Positions 19,435 through 27,943 of a stretch of 64,000 nucleotides of DNA are shown here, piece after piece. A program made the position numbers and the translations under genes. The first letter of the stretch is position 1. The number at the start of each line of letters is the position of its first letter. Origin of the DNA: Hyalangium gracile (GTDB lineage Bacteria > Myxococcota > Myxococcia > Myxococcales > Myxococcaceae); assembly GCF_020103725.1 (NCBI RefSeq), contig NZ_JAHXBG010000037.1:43886-107885 (forward strand), in the 5' to 3' direction. The notes beneath the pieces were generated by a model, which worked only from the letters and a program-made list of their open reading frames with translations, was not told the DNA's origin and made no database searches.

Positions 19435-19821
19435 ATGGGAGTCCAGGTCGTCACAGGGGCCATGTTGCAGTGCAGCTTCGGCGTCGCCCCCTCGTCGCTG
19501 GTGGTGCTGCCCGTCAACAAGGTGATGGCCACGACGCCCGCGGCCAACATCATGGACAACAAGCCCCTGGTGAACATCCTGCCCTTCGGCATGTGCCAGT
19601 CGATGGCCAACCCCATGGTGGCGGCGGCGACGGCGGCGGCCATGGGGGTGCTGACGCCCATGCCGTGCATTCCCGCGACGGCGGCGCCTTGGATGCCTGG
19701 GTGTCCCAAGCTGCTGATCGGCAACATGCCGGCGGTGGACAGCAACTGCAAACTGATGTGCAACTGGGGCGGCGTCATCCAGGTCGTCTCGCCTGGTCAG
19801 GTCACGGTGCAAGATGGGTGA
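19435..19821 (+). CDS. PAAR-like DUF4280 protein, T6SS spike tip
   Basis: A 128-residue protein that should sharpen the VgrG spike and act as an effector carrier. The start VVTGAMLQCSFGVAPSSLVVL, the internal ATPAANIMDNKPLVNILPFGMC and the Cys/Met/Pro-rich middle (PMPCIPATAAPW) are typical of DUF4280, a PAAR-like family with conserved Cys instead of the usual His-rich zinc site. Six cysteines are present, in keeping with a metal-bound tip. The end IQVVSPGQVTVQ is the usual last strand. It lies within the T6SS operon, 36 bases after the previous stop and overlapping the next start by eight bases. Confidence 0.82.
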   Translation: MGVQVVTGAMLQCSFGVAPSSLVVLPVNKVMATTPAANIMDNKPLVNILPFGMCQSMANPMVAAATAAAMGVLTPMPCIPATAAPWMPGCPKLLIGNMPAVDSNCKLMCNWGGVIQVVSPGQVTVQDG

Positions 19822-20815
19822 ACCCGCGAAGGTCGTCTCTCCCCTGGAGCCTCACCTCCTGGATCAGCTCCTGGAGGCCGAGGCGCCGGATCTGGACAGC
19901 GCTGACGAGCGCCTGGGGAAGGTCAACGATCTGGTGGCCAAGAGCGCCTACCTCGATGCGGCGCGGGCCGCCGAGGCGCTGCTGCGCGAGGGCCTGTACG
20001 ACGTGCGCCTCGTGGGCCCCTACCTCCTCGGCCTCTTCCTCGAGGGCGGCCTGGCGGCGATGCCGGTGGTGTTCCACTCGCTCTCCAGCATGCTGCTGCG
20101 CAACTGGCAGTTCTTCGGTCCGCGCGAGCGCAAGGACGTCTACGCCGACGGGAGCCTGCGCTGGCTGCTCAAGGTGCTCAACAAGCACCTCGAGCACCAC
20201 GAGCGCCTCAAGGACGACACGTTCCGTCGCTGGAGCGACGTGTCCAACCGCGAGCCGCTGGAGCAGGCGCTCGCCCTGAGCGAGGAGATCTTCTCCTCGT
20301 TCAGCCGGGTGATGCCCCGCAACGGCTGCGAGGCTCCGTTCCGCCGCTTCACCCAGTGGCTGGAGGGGCACCTGCAGACCCTCCCGGTCCCGGCCCCGGT
20401 GGAGGAGGCCGCGCCCGAGCCCGAGGAGGAGTCTCAGGAGGAGGAGCAGGCTCCAGCGCAGGCACGTCCCGCGCCGACGCCCGCGGCGGGGCCCACCCTT
20501 CCGGTGTCTCCCGCGCTGGCCGACCTGATGCGCAAGCTGGACGCGTTCAACACGCTGATGGAGCGTGGGGACTTCGTGCGCGCCGGCGTGGTGGCGGCGG
20601 ACGTGCTGGCGGTGATCGAGCGCTTCGATCCGCGCGTGTACCTGCCCTCGCTCTTCTCGCGGTTCTTCGCCGGCCTGAGCACCCACGCCGAGCAGGTGGA
20701 GCCGCTCATGCAGAACACCGACTCGCTCTCCTTCCGCGCGCTGGATCAGCTCTACCGCGTGGACCTGCCCGCCTTCCTCGCGCAGAGCGCGGAGTCGAAC
20801 GAGACGGAGGAGTAG
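19814..20815 (+). CDS. T6SS accessory protein, TssA (ImpA N-terminal) / IglI-like
   Basis: A 333-residue cytoplasmic protein with two related helical modules: residues 25-80 (KVNDLVAKSAYLDAARAAEALL followed by DVRLVGPYLLGLFLEGG) and 240-300 (KLDAFNTLMERGDFVRAGVVAADVL followed by FDPRVYLPSLFSRFFAGLS). An acidic Pro/Glu/Ala-rich linker separates them (about 190-235). The first module and MLLRNWQFFGPRERKDVYADGSLRWLL resemble the ImpA N-terminal domain of TssA proteins, which cap the sheath during assembly. Some myxobacterial homologues are named IglI family, and the internal duplication would suit that. The start overlaps the PAAR-like stop by eight bases. The T6SS membership is firm from context; the exact subunit name is not. 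Confidence 0.65.
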   Translation: MGEPAKVVSPLEPHLLDQLLEAEAPDLDSADERLGKVNDLVAKSAYLDAARAAEALLREGLYDVRLVGPYLLGLFLEGGLAAMPVVFHSLSSMLLRNWQFFGPRERKDVYADGSLRWLLKVLNKHLEHHERLKDDTFRRWSDVSNREPLEQALALSEEIFSSFSRVMPRNGCEAPFRRFTQWLEGHLQTLPVPAPVEEAAPEPEEESQEEEQAPAQARPAPTPAAGPTLPVSPALADLMRKLDAFNTLMERGDFVRAGVVAADVLAVIERFDPRVYLPSLFSRFFAGLSTHAEQVEPLMQNTDSLSFRALDQLYRVDLPAFLAQSAESNETEE

Positions 20816-20822
20816 GGCGGAC

Positions 20823-21698
20823 ATGGAGGGCTCGGTCGAGCAGCGCATTCGCGAGCGGATCCGCGCCTTCGACATCCCGGCGCTGCTGGACGTGCTGGCC
20901 GCCTCCGGCTACGGCGATGCAGAGATCGAGTACCGCAGCCACCGCACCACCGTGCACCAGTCCCACCTGGTGCACGACATCCAGTTCTTCCAGAAGCCGC
21001 ACAAGCGCGTCATCATCACGGTGAACATGGGGCTGTTCAGCGCCCAGTCGCCGCTGCCGTCCTTCCTCATGAGGACGATGGATCAGCTCGATCATGATCG
21101 GCTCGAGCGCTTCATCGGCTACTTCGATCACCTGCTGCTGCAGGAGTGCTTCGCCGGGCTCTACCCGGAGCGCAGCGAGGCGCTGCTGCCCGGGTGGGCG
21201 GGGGCCGCGGACGATCGGCTGCGCCTGCTGCGCCCCACCTGTCCCAGCACGCTGCACTGGCTCTTCAGCAAGACGTACCCCGAGGCGGAGATCTCGGTGC
21301 GGCGCGAGGTGCGCCACCAGCAGGTGCCCGCCAAGGAGATGCGGCTGGGCGCCAGCGCGCTGGGCGAGGGCGACTCCATGGGTGGCTTCGCCTCCATTCC
21401 CACCGGAGGAGTCGAGGTGAAGATCCACTGCGGCGAGCCCTTCTCCAGCAGCGGCGCTCCGTGGGCCGTGGAGGCGGGCCGACGCTTCGAGTCGGATCTG
21501 CTGCCGCTGCTCTCCGAGTCGGTGTTCATGCTCACCGTGGTGCTCGTGATGAACGAGCAGGAGGGCATCCTGCGTCTGGAGCGTGCCAGCCACCTTGGCT
21601 ATGACGCTCTGCAAGAACCCGCGCTACAGGCTCAGCAAGTGCTCCTGTTTTCGGGGGAAACCTCAAGCCTCCAACCGAGTGGATTACCGAGGGGCTAG
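20823..21698 (+). CDS. tssG: T6SS baseplate subunit TssG-like
   Basis: A 291-residue baseplate protein expected to form the wedge with TssF, TssE and TssK. The key resemblance is in VIITVNMGLFSAQSPLPSFLMRTMDQL (residues 61-87), which matches the conserved TssG segment around GL.G..GPLP. It is followed by the helix LERFIGYFDHLLL, the usual (F)LD.F.HR.L position. The C-terminal half is divergent, with GVEVKIHCG and a helical end. It starts seven bases after the TssA-like stop. Downstream is the longest gap of the operon (128 bases), which holds a promoter-like site for tssB. Confidence 0.7.
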   Translation: MEGSVEQRIRERIRAFDIPALLDVLAASGYGDAEIEYRSHRTTVHQSHLVHDIQFFQKPHKRVIITVNMGLFSAQSPLPSFLMRTMDQLDHDRLERFIGYFDHLLLQECFAGLYPERSEALLPGWAGAADDRLRLLRPTCPSTLHWLFSKTYPEAEISVRREVRHQQVPAKEMRLGASALGEGDSMGGFASIPTGGVEVKIHCGEPFSSSGAPWAVEAGRRFESDLLPLLSESVFMLTVVLVMNEQEGILRLERASHLGYDALQEPALQAQQVLLFSGETSSLQPSGLPRG

Positions 21699-21703
21699 CT
21701 GAC

Positions 21704-21748
21704 TTGACCCCTTCATTCGGTTTTCCTTAAAGTGTTGATCCACAACAC
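21704..21748 (+). promoter_or_regulatory. Putative tssB promoter with overlapping palindrome
   Basis: TTGACC at 21704-21709 and TTAAAG at 21727-21732 are separated by 17 bases, a plausible sigma-70 type -35/-10 pair. Directly after it lies the palindrome GTGTTG-N5-CAACAC (21732-21748), well placed for a repressor or activator. It is upstream of the sheath genes within an otherwise tightly packed operon, so sheath and tube production may be boosted or controlled separately. No mapping data are available. Confidence 0.4.
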
Positions 21749-21826
21749 AGCGGGTCGCGCCCAGCGGTGAAGTCGGGGGGCAACTGTTTCCCAGGGAACG
21801 TGATCCGCGCCGTGTAAGGAGATGCC

Positions 21827-22423
21827 GTGCCCATCCAGGACAAGCTACCCAAGTCTCGCATCACGCTCGTCTACCGCACCAACATCAACGGCCAGGAAGA
21901 GGACGTCAAGCTCCCCTTCCGCGTCGTGGTGCTCGGTGACTTCTCTCTCGGTCGCTCCAAGGACCGGCAGGTGGACCTCGAGGAGCGCAAGCTGCGCTCC
22001 GTCACCGGCAGCAACCTGAACGAGCTGATGAAGGACATGGGGATGTCCATCTCCTTCGACGTGGACGACAAGCTCAGCGCCGATGGCGAAGGGAAGATGG
22101 CCGTCGAGCTGCCCATCGACCGGATGAAGTCCTTCCACCCGGACGAGATCGTCAACCACGTGCCCAAGCTCAAGGCGCTGATGCTCCTGCGCAAGCTCCT
22201 GCTGGAGATGCAGTCGGACATCGACAACCGCAAGGATCTGCGCCGCAAGCTCTACGAGCTGTTCTCCAACAAGGAGGAGCTCAAGAAGCTGCTGGAGAGC
22301 GAGCAGCTCAAGAGCTACGCCAGCATGCGCCTGCCCGCGGCGGCCGCCGCCAAGCCGGACGGCTCCCAGCCCGCGCTCCCCGCGAATGCTCCCGCTCCCG
22401 CCGTGGCCACCGCCAAGGCCTGA
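21827..22423 (+). CDS. tssB: T6SS contractile sheath small subunit TssB (VipA)
   Basis: A 198-residue subunit that polymerises with TssC into the contractile sheath. Hallmarks are the start IQDKLPKSRITLVYRTNING, PFRVVVLGDFSLGRS, the conserved LMKDMGMSISFDVDDKL and the helical FHPDEIVNHVPKLKAL. The C-terminus is Ala/Pro-rich. GTG 21827 is used because AAGGAG at 21815-21820 is well spaced from it. The nearby ATG at 21822 is in another frame. It is followed after 43 bases by tssC. Confidence 0.95.
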   Translation: MPIQDKLPKSRITLVYRTNINGQEEDVKLPFRVVVLGDFSLGRSKDRQVDLEERKLRSVTGSNLNELMKDMGMSISFDVDDKLSADGEGKMAVELPIDRMKSFHPDEIVNHVPKLKALMLLRKLLLEMQSDIDNRKDLRRKLYELFSNKEELKKLLESEQLKSYASMRLPAAAAAKPDGSQPALPANAPAPAVATAKA

Positions 22424-22466
22424 TCTTCCCCACGACCTTATTTCCTTGCCGAGGAGCACCTAGCTC

Positions 22467-23957
22467 ATGGCCGAAAAGAATGTGCTGAAAGAGCTGTTCG
22501 AAGTCCGCGGGTTCGACATCCCCACCAACGCCCAGCCGATGGTCGGCACGGGCCTGGTCCCCGTCGCCACCAATGATCAGCAGGTCCCCGGGGACGAGCG
22601 CTTCATGTCCGCCCTGGCGGCCATGCTCTACAACGTGGAGCCCATCCAGGACGAGGCGGGGCAGACCCGCTTCGACAAGGGCGAGGTGATGAAGGCCATC
22701 GCCCGCGTGGATGAGCTGATCGAAGCGCAGATGAACGAGATCATCCACAACGAGAGCTTCCAGAAGATGGAGGCCGCGTGGCGTGGGCTGGATGACCTCG
22801 TGCAGAACACCAACTTCCAGGCCGACATCACCATCGACATCCTGGACGTGGACAAGGAGGAGCTGAACGAGGACTTCGAGAAGAACTCGAGCAACATCTT
22901 CTCCAGCGCCCTCTTCGACAAGATGTACATCAAGGAGTACGACCAGTTCGGCGGCCGTCCCTACGGCGTCATGCTGGGCCTGTACGACTTCTCCTCGTCC
23001 CGTCAGGACATCACCTGGCTGGAGCGCATGGGCAAGGTGGCCAACGCCTCGCACTGCCCGTTCATCGCCGCGGCCAGCCCCAAGTTCTTCGACTGCGACA
23101 GCGTGGAGCAGCTCGAGTCGCTCAAGAACCTGGACGGCGTGCTCAGCCACCCGCGCTACGGCAAGTGGAACGAGCTGCGCGAGAAGGAAGAGGCCGCGTA
23201 CATCGGCCTGACGCTGCCGCGCTACGTGGTCCGCCTGCCGTGGGATCCGGACAAGAACCCGTGCGACGTCCTCAACTTCAAGGAGGACGCCCAGGGTGAC
23301 ACCAAGAAGTACCTCTGGGGCAACACCGCCTACCTCATGGGCCGCAACCTGGTGAAGGCCTTCGAGCAGTCCGGCTGGTGCCAGTCCATCCGCGGCCCCA
23401 AGGGCGGCGGCCTCGTCACCGGCCTGCCGGTGGACACCTTCACCCTGCGCGGGCAGAAGATGATCCAGGCCCCGGTGGAGATCGCCATCCCGGACTACCG
23501 CGAGTACGAGTTCGCTCGCAACGGCTTCATCCCGCTCGTGTACCGCAAGGGCTCGGGTGAGGCGACGTTCTTCAGCACCCAGTCCATCAAGCGGGCCAAG
23601 AAGTTCAAGGACCCGAAGGACTCGGAGAACTCTCAGCTGGTGACGAACCTGGCCTACACGTTCTCCATCACCCGGCTGGCGCACTACATCAAGAGCATCA
23701 TGCGCGACAACATCGGCAGCACCGCGGACGCCGGCTACGTGCAGCGGCAGATCGACGCGTGGCTGTCCAACTACGTCACCACCGTGGTCAACCCGGACGA
23801 CCTGACGCTGCGCCGCTTCCCGTTCAAGGCCACCAACGTCATGGTGGAGTCGCGGCCCGGTGAGATCGGCTGGTACGACTGCAAGGTGGCGGTGCTGCCG
23901 CACATCCAGTTCGAAGGTCTCAATGTGGAGCTGATGCTCGAGTCCCGCCTGGGCTAG
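22467..23957 (+). CDS. tssC: T6SS contractile sheath large subunit TssC (VipB)
   Basis: A 496-residue sheath subunit. The usual helix FQKMEAAWRGLDDLVQNTNF and strand ITIDILDVDKEEL lie near residues 95-130, and YGVMLGLYDFSSS, PFIAAASPKFF and LTLPRYVVRLPW follow. The handshake and core strands are conserved in YEFARNGFIPLVYRKGSGEATFF. The end NVELMLESRLG is typical. It ends 47 bases before hcp, which has its own strong Shine-Dalgarno (GAGGAGGG). The paralogous fusion at 45274-46725 shares several of these motifs. Confidence 0.96.
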   Translation: MAEKNVLKELFEVRGFDIPTNAQPMVGTGLVPVATNDQQVPGDERFMSALAAMLYNVEPIQDEAGQTRFDKGEVMKAIARVDELIEAQMNEIIHNESFQKMEAAWRGLDDLVQNTNFQADITIDILDVDKEELNEDFEKNSSNIFSSALFDKMYIKEYDQFGGRPYGVMLGLYDFSSSRQDITWLERMGKVANASHCPFIAAASPKFFDCDSVEQLESLKNLDGVLSHPRYGKWNELREKEEAAYIGLTLPRYVVRLPWDPDKNPCDVLNFKEDAQGDTKKYLWGNTAYLMGRNLVKAFEQSGWCQSIRGPKGGGLVTGLPVDTFTLRGQKMIQAPVEIAIPDYREYEFARNGFIPLVYRKGSGEATFFSTQSIKRAKKFKDPKDSENSQLVTNLAYTFSITRLAHYIKSIMRDNIGSTADAGYVQRQIDAWLSNYVTTVVNPDDLTLRRFPFKATNVMVESRPGEIGWYDCKVAVLPHIQFEGLNVELMLESRLG

Positions 23958-24004
23958 CCGGGCAAACCCCGTAGTCTTCATTCAGGAAAAAAGAGGAGGG
24001 TTCT

Positions 24005-24589
24005 ATGCCGCAGTTTTCCCGCGCCCTTGATGTGTACCAGGGGTTCAACTTCAAGAAGGACAAGCAGGCCCCGGTTGGCTACATCACCAAGATGAAGCTG
24101 GGCGATATCGAGCTCAGCGCGGATCAGGAGACGCTCAAGGATCCGGAGCAGCCGGACAAGGCCCTGGCCAACAAGGTGGTGGCGGTGCTCAACCACTTCC
24201 TGTGGGAGACGGGCATCACCGACGCCATGTACCTCTCGGGGCAGATCTCCACCGCCAACAAGCAGATCCTCTCGGCCGCGCTGATGGGGACCTGGGCCAA
24301 CGTGAACGTGGAGTTCCAGTACGTCGTCTACGAGTACGATCCGCTCGCCAAGAAGTACTTCAAGTCCACCTTCACGGACGCGGTGCTCAAGGGCATCCTC
24401 GAGAAGAACGGGGACGACCTGAACCTGTCGGTGGCGGATGATCCGTCCAACGAGGTGCAGTCGCCGAAGAACTACGTCTGCCAGGTGGGCATCAAGCCGC
24501 AGACGCTGGAGCAGTCGGTGAACCTGGCGACCGGCTCCGGCAAGAACATCGTCAAGCAGTGGGGCGTCACCGAGGCCGCCGCGAAGTAA
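24005..24589 (+). CDS. hcp: T6SS inner tube protein Hcp (TssD)
   Basis: A 194-residue protein expected to stack as hexamers into the tube expelled by the sheath. It lies directly after tssC and shows the beta-rich Hcp layout: GYITKMKLGDIELSAD at the start, ISTANKQILSAALMGTWANVNVEFQYVVYEYD in the middle, and YVCQVGIKPQTLEQSVNLATGSGKNIVKQWG at the end. It is somewhat longer than the usual Hcp of about 160 residues. A strong GAGGAGGG precedes the ATG, as expected for the most abundant component. The identification depends partly on position. Confidence 0.75.
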   Translation: MPQFSRALDVYQGFNFKKDKQAPVGYITKMKLGDIELSADQETLKDPEQPDKALANKVVAVLNHFLWETGITDAMYLSGQISTANKQILSAALMGTWANVNVEFQYVVYEYDPLAKKYFKSTFTDAVLKGILEKNGDDLNLSVADDPSNEVQSPKNYVCQVGIKPQTLEQSVNLATGSGKNIVKQWGVTEAAAK

Positions 24590-24609
24590 CCTCCAGACAG
24601 GATCAAGCC

Positions 24610-25863
24610 ATGCAGCGCCACAAGCTCGCGCGGGTCCGCTGGCAGGTCGGCCAGACGCTCCTTCCCGAGCACTTTCGCGCCCAGGACGAGGCGCTCTCGT
24701 CCGAGGCGCGGCTGCATGCCGAGCTGTCCGGGCTGCCTCAGGTCGGTATCGCCTCGCTCGCATGGAGCGAGGCGCTGCTGGCCGAGGGCAGCCTGTCCCT
24801 CTCCACGCTGACCGCCGTCATGCCGGGCGGCTTCCTGGTGGATGTGCCCGGCAACGCGGCCGTGCCGTCGTTCTCGCTGGAGGCCACCGGCCGCGCGGAG
24901 GTCACCGTCTACCTGCACCTGCTCGAGGACACGCGCGGCACCGAGGGCGTGCCCCTGTACTCGGGCGAGCCTCCCAACGTGCAGCGCGTGCTGCACAAGC
25001 TGCAGCTGTCCAGCGAGCAGTCCGTGGATCGGGCCCTGTCCTCGCTGGAGCTGGTGTCCTTCTCCAAGGGGCTGGAGGGCAACTGGCGCCCCCAGAGCGA
25101 GAAGGTGCCGCCGCTGCTGCTGGTGGGGCCCAACCCCTTCCTCAACGAGCTTCTCTTCGAGCTGGACATGCTGCTGGAGAAGGCGCACGGCCAGCTGCGC
25201 ACGCTGCTGCTGGACAGCTACCAGCGCGCGGAGCGGCTCGCCAGCGCGCGCCGCACCCTGCTCGAGGTGCGCAGGCTGCAGGCGGTGCGCGCGGACATGC
25301 GCGTGGGCATCTGTCCGCACCCGTACCACTTCTTCGACGCCCTGCGCCGGTTCTACTTCGAGGTGTGCTGCTACCTGGAGCTGGAGCCCGGCGAGTCCAT
25401 GCCCACCTACCAGCACACCGAGCTCGCCGCGTCGCTCGGCGGGTGGATGCAGCTGCTGAACCGGGCCTTCCGTCCCGAGGACACGCGGCTCACCTACAAG
25501 CCCTTCGACTCGAAGGACGGACAGTTCATCCTCTCGCCGCTGCCCGCGCTGGAGAAGGGCGTGGAGAGCGAGCTGTACCTGCTGGTGCGCAGCGAGGATC
25601 CCAGCCGTCCGCCCTCCATGGAGGGGGTGAAGGTGGCCAGCCCCTCGCGCCTGCCGCTGGTGCGCCGGCTGGCGCTGCGGGGCATTCCGTTCCAGCACGT
25701 GCCGCACCCGGCCTTCCCTCACGCCTTCGGCCCGGAGATCACCTGGTACCGGCTGTCGCTGGGCGAGGAGTGGCAGTACGCGCTGCGCGACAACGGCATG
25801 GCCTTCTTCGTGACGCCGGCGCTGCAGGGCCACCAGGTGTTCCTCTTCTGGCGGAGGGCGTGA
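24610..25863 (+). CDS. tssK: T6SS baseplate subunit TssK
   Basis: A 418-residue baseplate trimer subunit linking the wedge to the membrane complex (TssL/TssM). The opening VRWQVGQTLLPEHFRAQDEAL and GIASLAWSEALLAEGSLSL are the conserved N-terminal shoulder of the family (W..GM.L.PQHFQ... pattern). The middle is helical (FLNELLFELDMLL; AERLASARRTLLEVRRLQ). The C-terminal domain holds RRLALRGIPFQHVPHPAFPH. ATG 24610 is chosen as the start of the conserved region, 20 bases after hcp. It is followed after one base by tssE. Confidence 0.88.
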   Translation: MQRHKLARVRWQVGQTLLPEHFRAQDEALSSEARLHAELSGLPQVGIASLAWSEALLAEGSLSLSTLTAVMPGGFLVDVPGNAAVPSFSLEATGRAEVTVYLHLLEDTRGTEGVPLYSGEPPNVQRVLHKLQLSSEQSVDRALSSLELVSFSKGLEGNWRPQSEKVPPLLLVGPNPFLNELLFELDMLLEKAHGQLRTLLLDSYQRAERLASARRTLLEVRRLQAVRADMRVGICPHPYHFFDALRRFYFEVCCYLELEPGESMPTYQHTELAASLGGWMQLLNRAFRPEDTRLTYKPFDSKDGQFILSPLPALEKGVESELYLLVRSEDPSRPPSMEGVKVASPSRLPLVRRLALRGIPFQHVPHPAFPHAFGPEITWYRLSLGEEWQYALRDNGMAFFVTPALQGHQVFLFWRRA

Positions 25864-25864
25864 G

Positions 25865-26257
25865 ATGGGGCGCCCGGCCTTCCTCGACAAGTTCACCAGC
25901 GCCTGGCAGCGCCAGGGCGGCAACGGCGAGCTGGAGCAGGTGCGCCAGAACCTCGAGTCCGTGCTGAACACGAAGGAGGGCTACGGCTACTTCGTCGACG
26001 GCTTTGGGCTGGGGCGCTACACGGAGAAGTTCGGCACCCAGGATCTGATGAAGACGCTCACCGGGGAGATGCTGCACTCGGTGGAGACGCACGAGCCACG
26101 GCTTCGGGACGCGGAGCTGGAGCTGCGCGGCCGGGACTCGGGGCTGTGGCTGCACTTCGTGCTGACGGCGACGCTGAACGGTGAGCCGTGCACCTTGCGG
26201 ATCCTCTTCCACACCGTGAGCGGTCAGGTCCGGGTGGAAGAGGACGAGGAGCGCTGA
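25865..26257 (+). CDS. tssE: T6SS baseplate wedge subunit TssE (gp25-like)
   Basis: A 130-residue homologue of phage T4 gp25, which starts sheath polymerisation at the baseplate. The family pattern is FLDKFTSAWQRQGG, then a helix with VRQNLESVLNTKEGYGYFVDGFGL (the typical R.NL..LLNTR.G position with Lys in place of Arg), then strands with LHFVLTATLNGEPCTLRILFHTVSGQVRVEE. The conserved Leu-Asn-Thr-(Arg/Lys) segment sits near residues 32-37. Its stop overlaps the ATG of the VgrG gene by one base. Confidence 0.85.
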   Translation: MGRPAFLDKFTSAWQRQGGNGELEQVRQNLESVLNTKEGYGYFVDGFGLGRYTEKFGTQDLMKTLTGEMLHSVETHEPRLRDAELELRGRDSGLWLHFVLTATLNGEPCTLRILFHTVSGQVRVEEDEER

Positions 26258-27900
26258 TGGACACGACCTTCCAGGAACGGTTGGTGGTGACGCTCACGCT
26301 CACCATTGCCGGCAAGGCGCACGAGATCATCGCCGGCAGCATCAAGCGCTTCACGCTGGACCTGTGGAGCTGGGGGCTGGAGGGCGAGGTCGACTTCATG
26401 CTCACCGACAACTCGTCCCAGGGCGGGCAGAACAAGGACGAGCTGCTGCCGGACTTCCTCAAGTCGGATCTGGCCGAGGTGCTGGTGGAGGTGAAGGCCG
26501 CCCTCCCGGAGACGTCCGCCCAGCCGACGCACACGTCGCTGAAGGTGAAGGGCTACGTCACCGAGAAGACGCTCGTGGAGGACGCCGTCACCACCGGCGA
26601 CAGCGATCTCATCCTCCACCGTCGCTACGGCATCCGCTTCCAGGACGCGGCGCGGCTGCTCTGGCGCCAGCACCACCCCTGCGCGCTCTACACGCAGAAG
26701 TCGGCGAAGGACGTGGTGGACGCGCACAAGGGTGACAAGATCCAGCTCACCTACGACTGGGCCACCATCACCGCGACGCGTCCGATGATCTTCGTGGGAC
26801 TGGATGCCCAGCGGGGGGCCAGCTTCTACGACTGGGTGCTGTGGTACGTGCACAGCCACCACGGCGTCTTCATCCACGACTACACGACGCACGGCTACAA
26901 GATCACCGGCGCCAAGGACGCCACGGGCACGCCGATGCAGCTGCACGCCGCCAACCTGGCCGCGCTGGAGCTGCTGCTGCCCGAGGTGATCCGCCATGAC
27001 GTCAACGTGCTCAACGCCATCGCGGTGGGCCCGGAGACCAGGTCCGTCACTCAGCAGAAGGCCGTCTCCGGCATCCGCCAGGACGTGCTGCTGTGCACGC
27101 CCATCGCCGACGAGGTGCAGGCGCGGGTGGATCTGGAGACGGCGCGGCTGAAGGGGCGGGGGCCGGAGGTGGAGGTGATCTGGCGCTCGTTCCCCGAGAA
27201 GGCGTTCACGCCGGGTGCGCTGGTGAAGCTGCCGGCCGCGGAGGCCTGGGGCGCCGCGGGCGTGGCCAAGGACGCCACCTTCCGCGTGCGCGGCCTGCAC
27301 CTGTCCTGCGAGGTGGAGGGCGAGGGCGAGGAGGAGGTGTACGGGGACGCGGAGGCCTTCTTCACCTTCCGCATGAGCACGCGGCTGGAGCCCAAGGACG
27401 AGCCCTACGTGGATCTGCCCGCGTGGCAGCCGCCGCACTACCCGCGCTACGTGGAGGGCCTCATCGTCAGCGAGCAGGGGGCGGAAGAGGACGAGACGTG
27501 GCAGGCCTACACGGACTCGGCCACCTCGGTGGACGGCTACAAGGTGAAGATCCCCCTCTACGCGGATCAGATCGTCGCCGCGCCGTTCAACCCCAACCTG
27601 CTGCCGGGCCACTTCTACTTCCCGGCCTACAAGGGCGAGCGGGTGCTGGTGGCGCTGGACTTCCAGCGCGCGTGGATCAAGCGCTTCCTGGACTGGCGCA
27701 CCGGCGCGCGCATGCCGCAGGACGGGCAGGGCGTGCAGCTGCTGGTGGGCAAGACGCCCGAGAGGGGCACCGCCATCAAGCACTACTACACGGACGACAA
27801 GCCCGTGTTCCTGATGCAGCGCACGCACGAGAAGGACACCCAGAAGATCGAGATCGCCGAAGGCACGCTGCTCATCCAGGTGAAGGAAGAGCAGTCGTAG
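26257..27900 (+). CDS. VgrG/TssI-like spike protein, gp27-type body
   Basis: A 547-residue T6SS spike protein. It covers the gp27-like base (FQERLVVTLTLTIAGKAHEI; RYGIRFQDAARLLWRQHHPCALY; SFYDWVLWYVHSHHGVFIHDY) and a gp5 OB-fold-like part (LPGHFYFPAYKGERVLVALDFQRAWIKRFLDWRTG) but stops at LLIQVKEEQS without the long beta-helix needle of classical VgrG. That needle appears to be encoded by the next gene. A paralogue with a helical tail is at 37965-39890. ATG 26257 overlaps the tssE stop. The conserved YVEGLIVSEQGAEEDETWQ marks the start of the OB fold. Confidence 0.85.
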   Translation: MDTTFQERLVVTLTLTIAGKAHEIIAGSIKRFTLDLWSWGLEGEVDFMLTDNSSQGGQNKDELLPDFLKSDLAEVLVEVKAALPETSAQPTHTSLKVKGYVTEKTLVEDAVTTGDSDLILHRRYGIRFQDAARLLWRQHHPCALYTQKSAKDVVDAHKGDKIQLTYDWATITATRPMIFVGLDAQRGASFYDWVLWYVHSHHGVFIHDYTTHGYKITGAKDATGTPMQLHAANLAALELLLPEVIRHDVNVLNAIAVGPETRSVTQQKAVSGIRQDVLLCTPIADEVQARVDLETARLKGRGPEVEVIWRSFPEKAFTPGALVKLPAAEAWGAAGVAKDATFRVRGLHLSCEVEGEGEEEVYGDAEAFFTFRMSTRLEPKDEPYVDLPAWQPPHYPRYVEGLIVSEQGAEEDETWQAYTDSATSVDGYKVKIPLYADQIVAAPFNPNLLPGHFYFPAYKGERVLVALDFQRAWIKRFLDWRTGARMPQDGQGVQLLVGKTPERGTAIKHYYTDDKPVFLMQRTHEKDTQKIEIAEGTLLIQVKEEQS

Positions 27901-27943
27901 AGGGAAGGGGGCCCCCAGCTCTCTGTCGAGGAAGCGAGGAACC

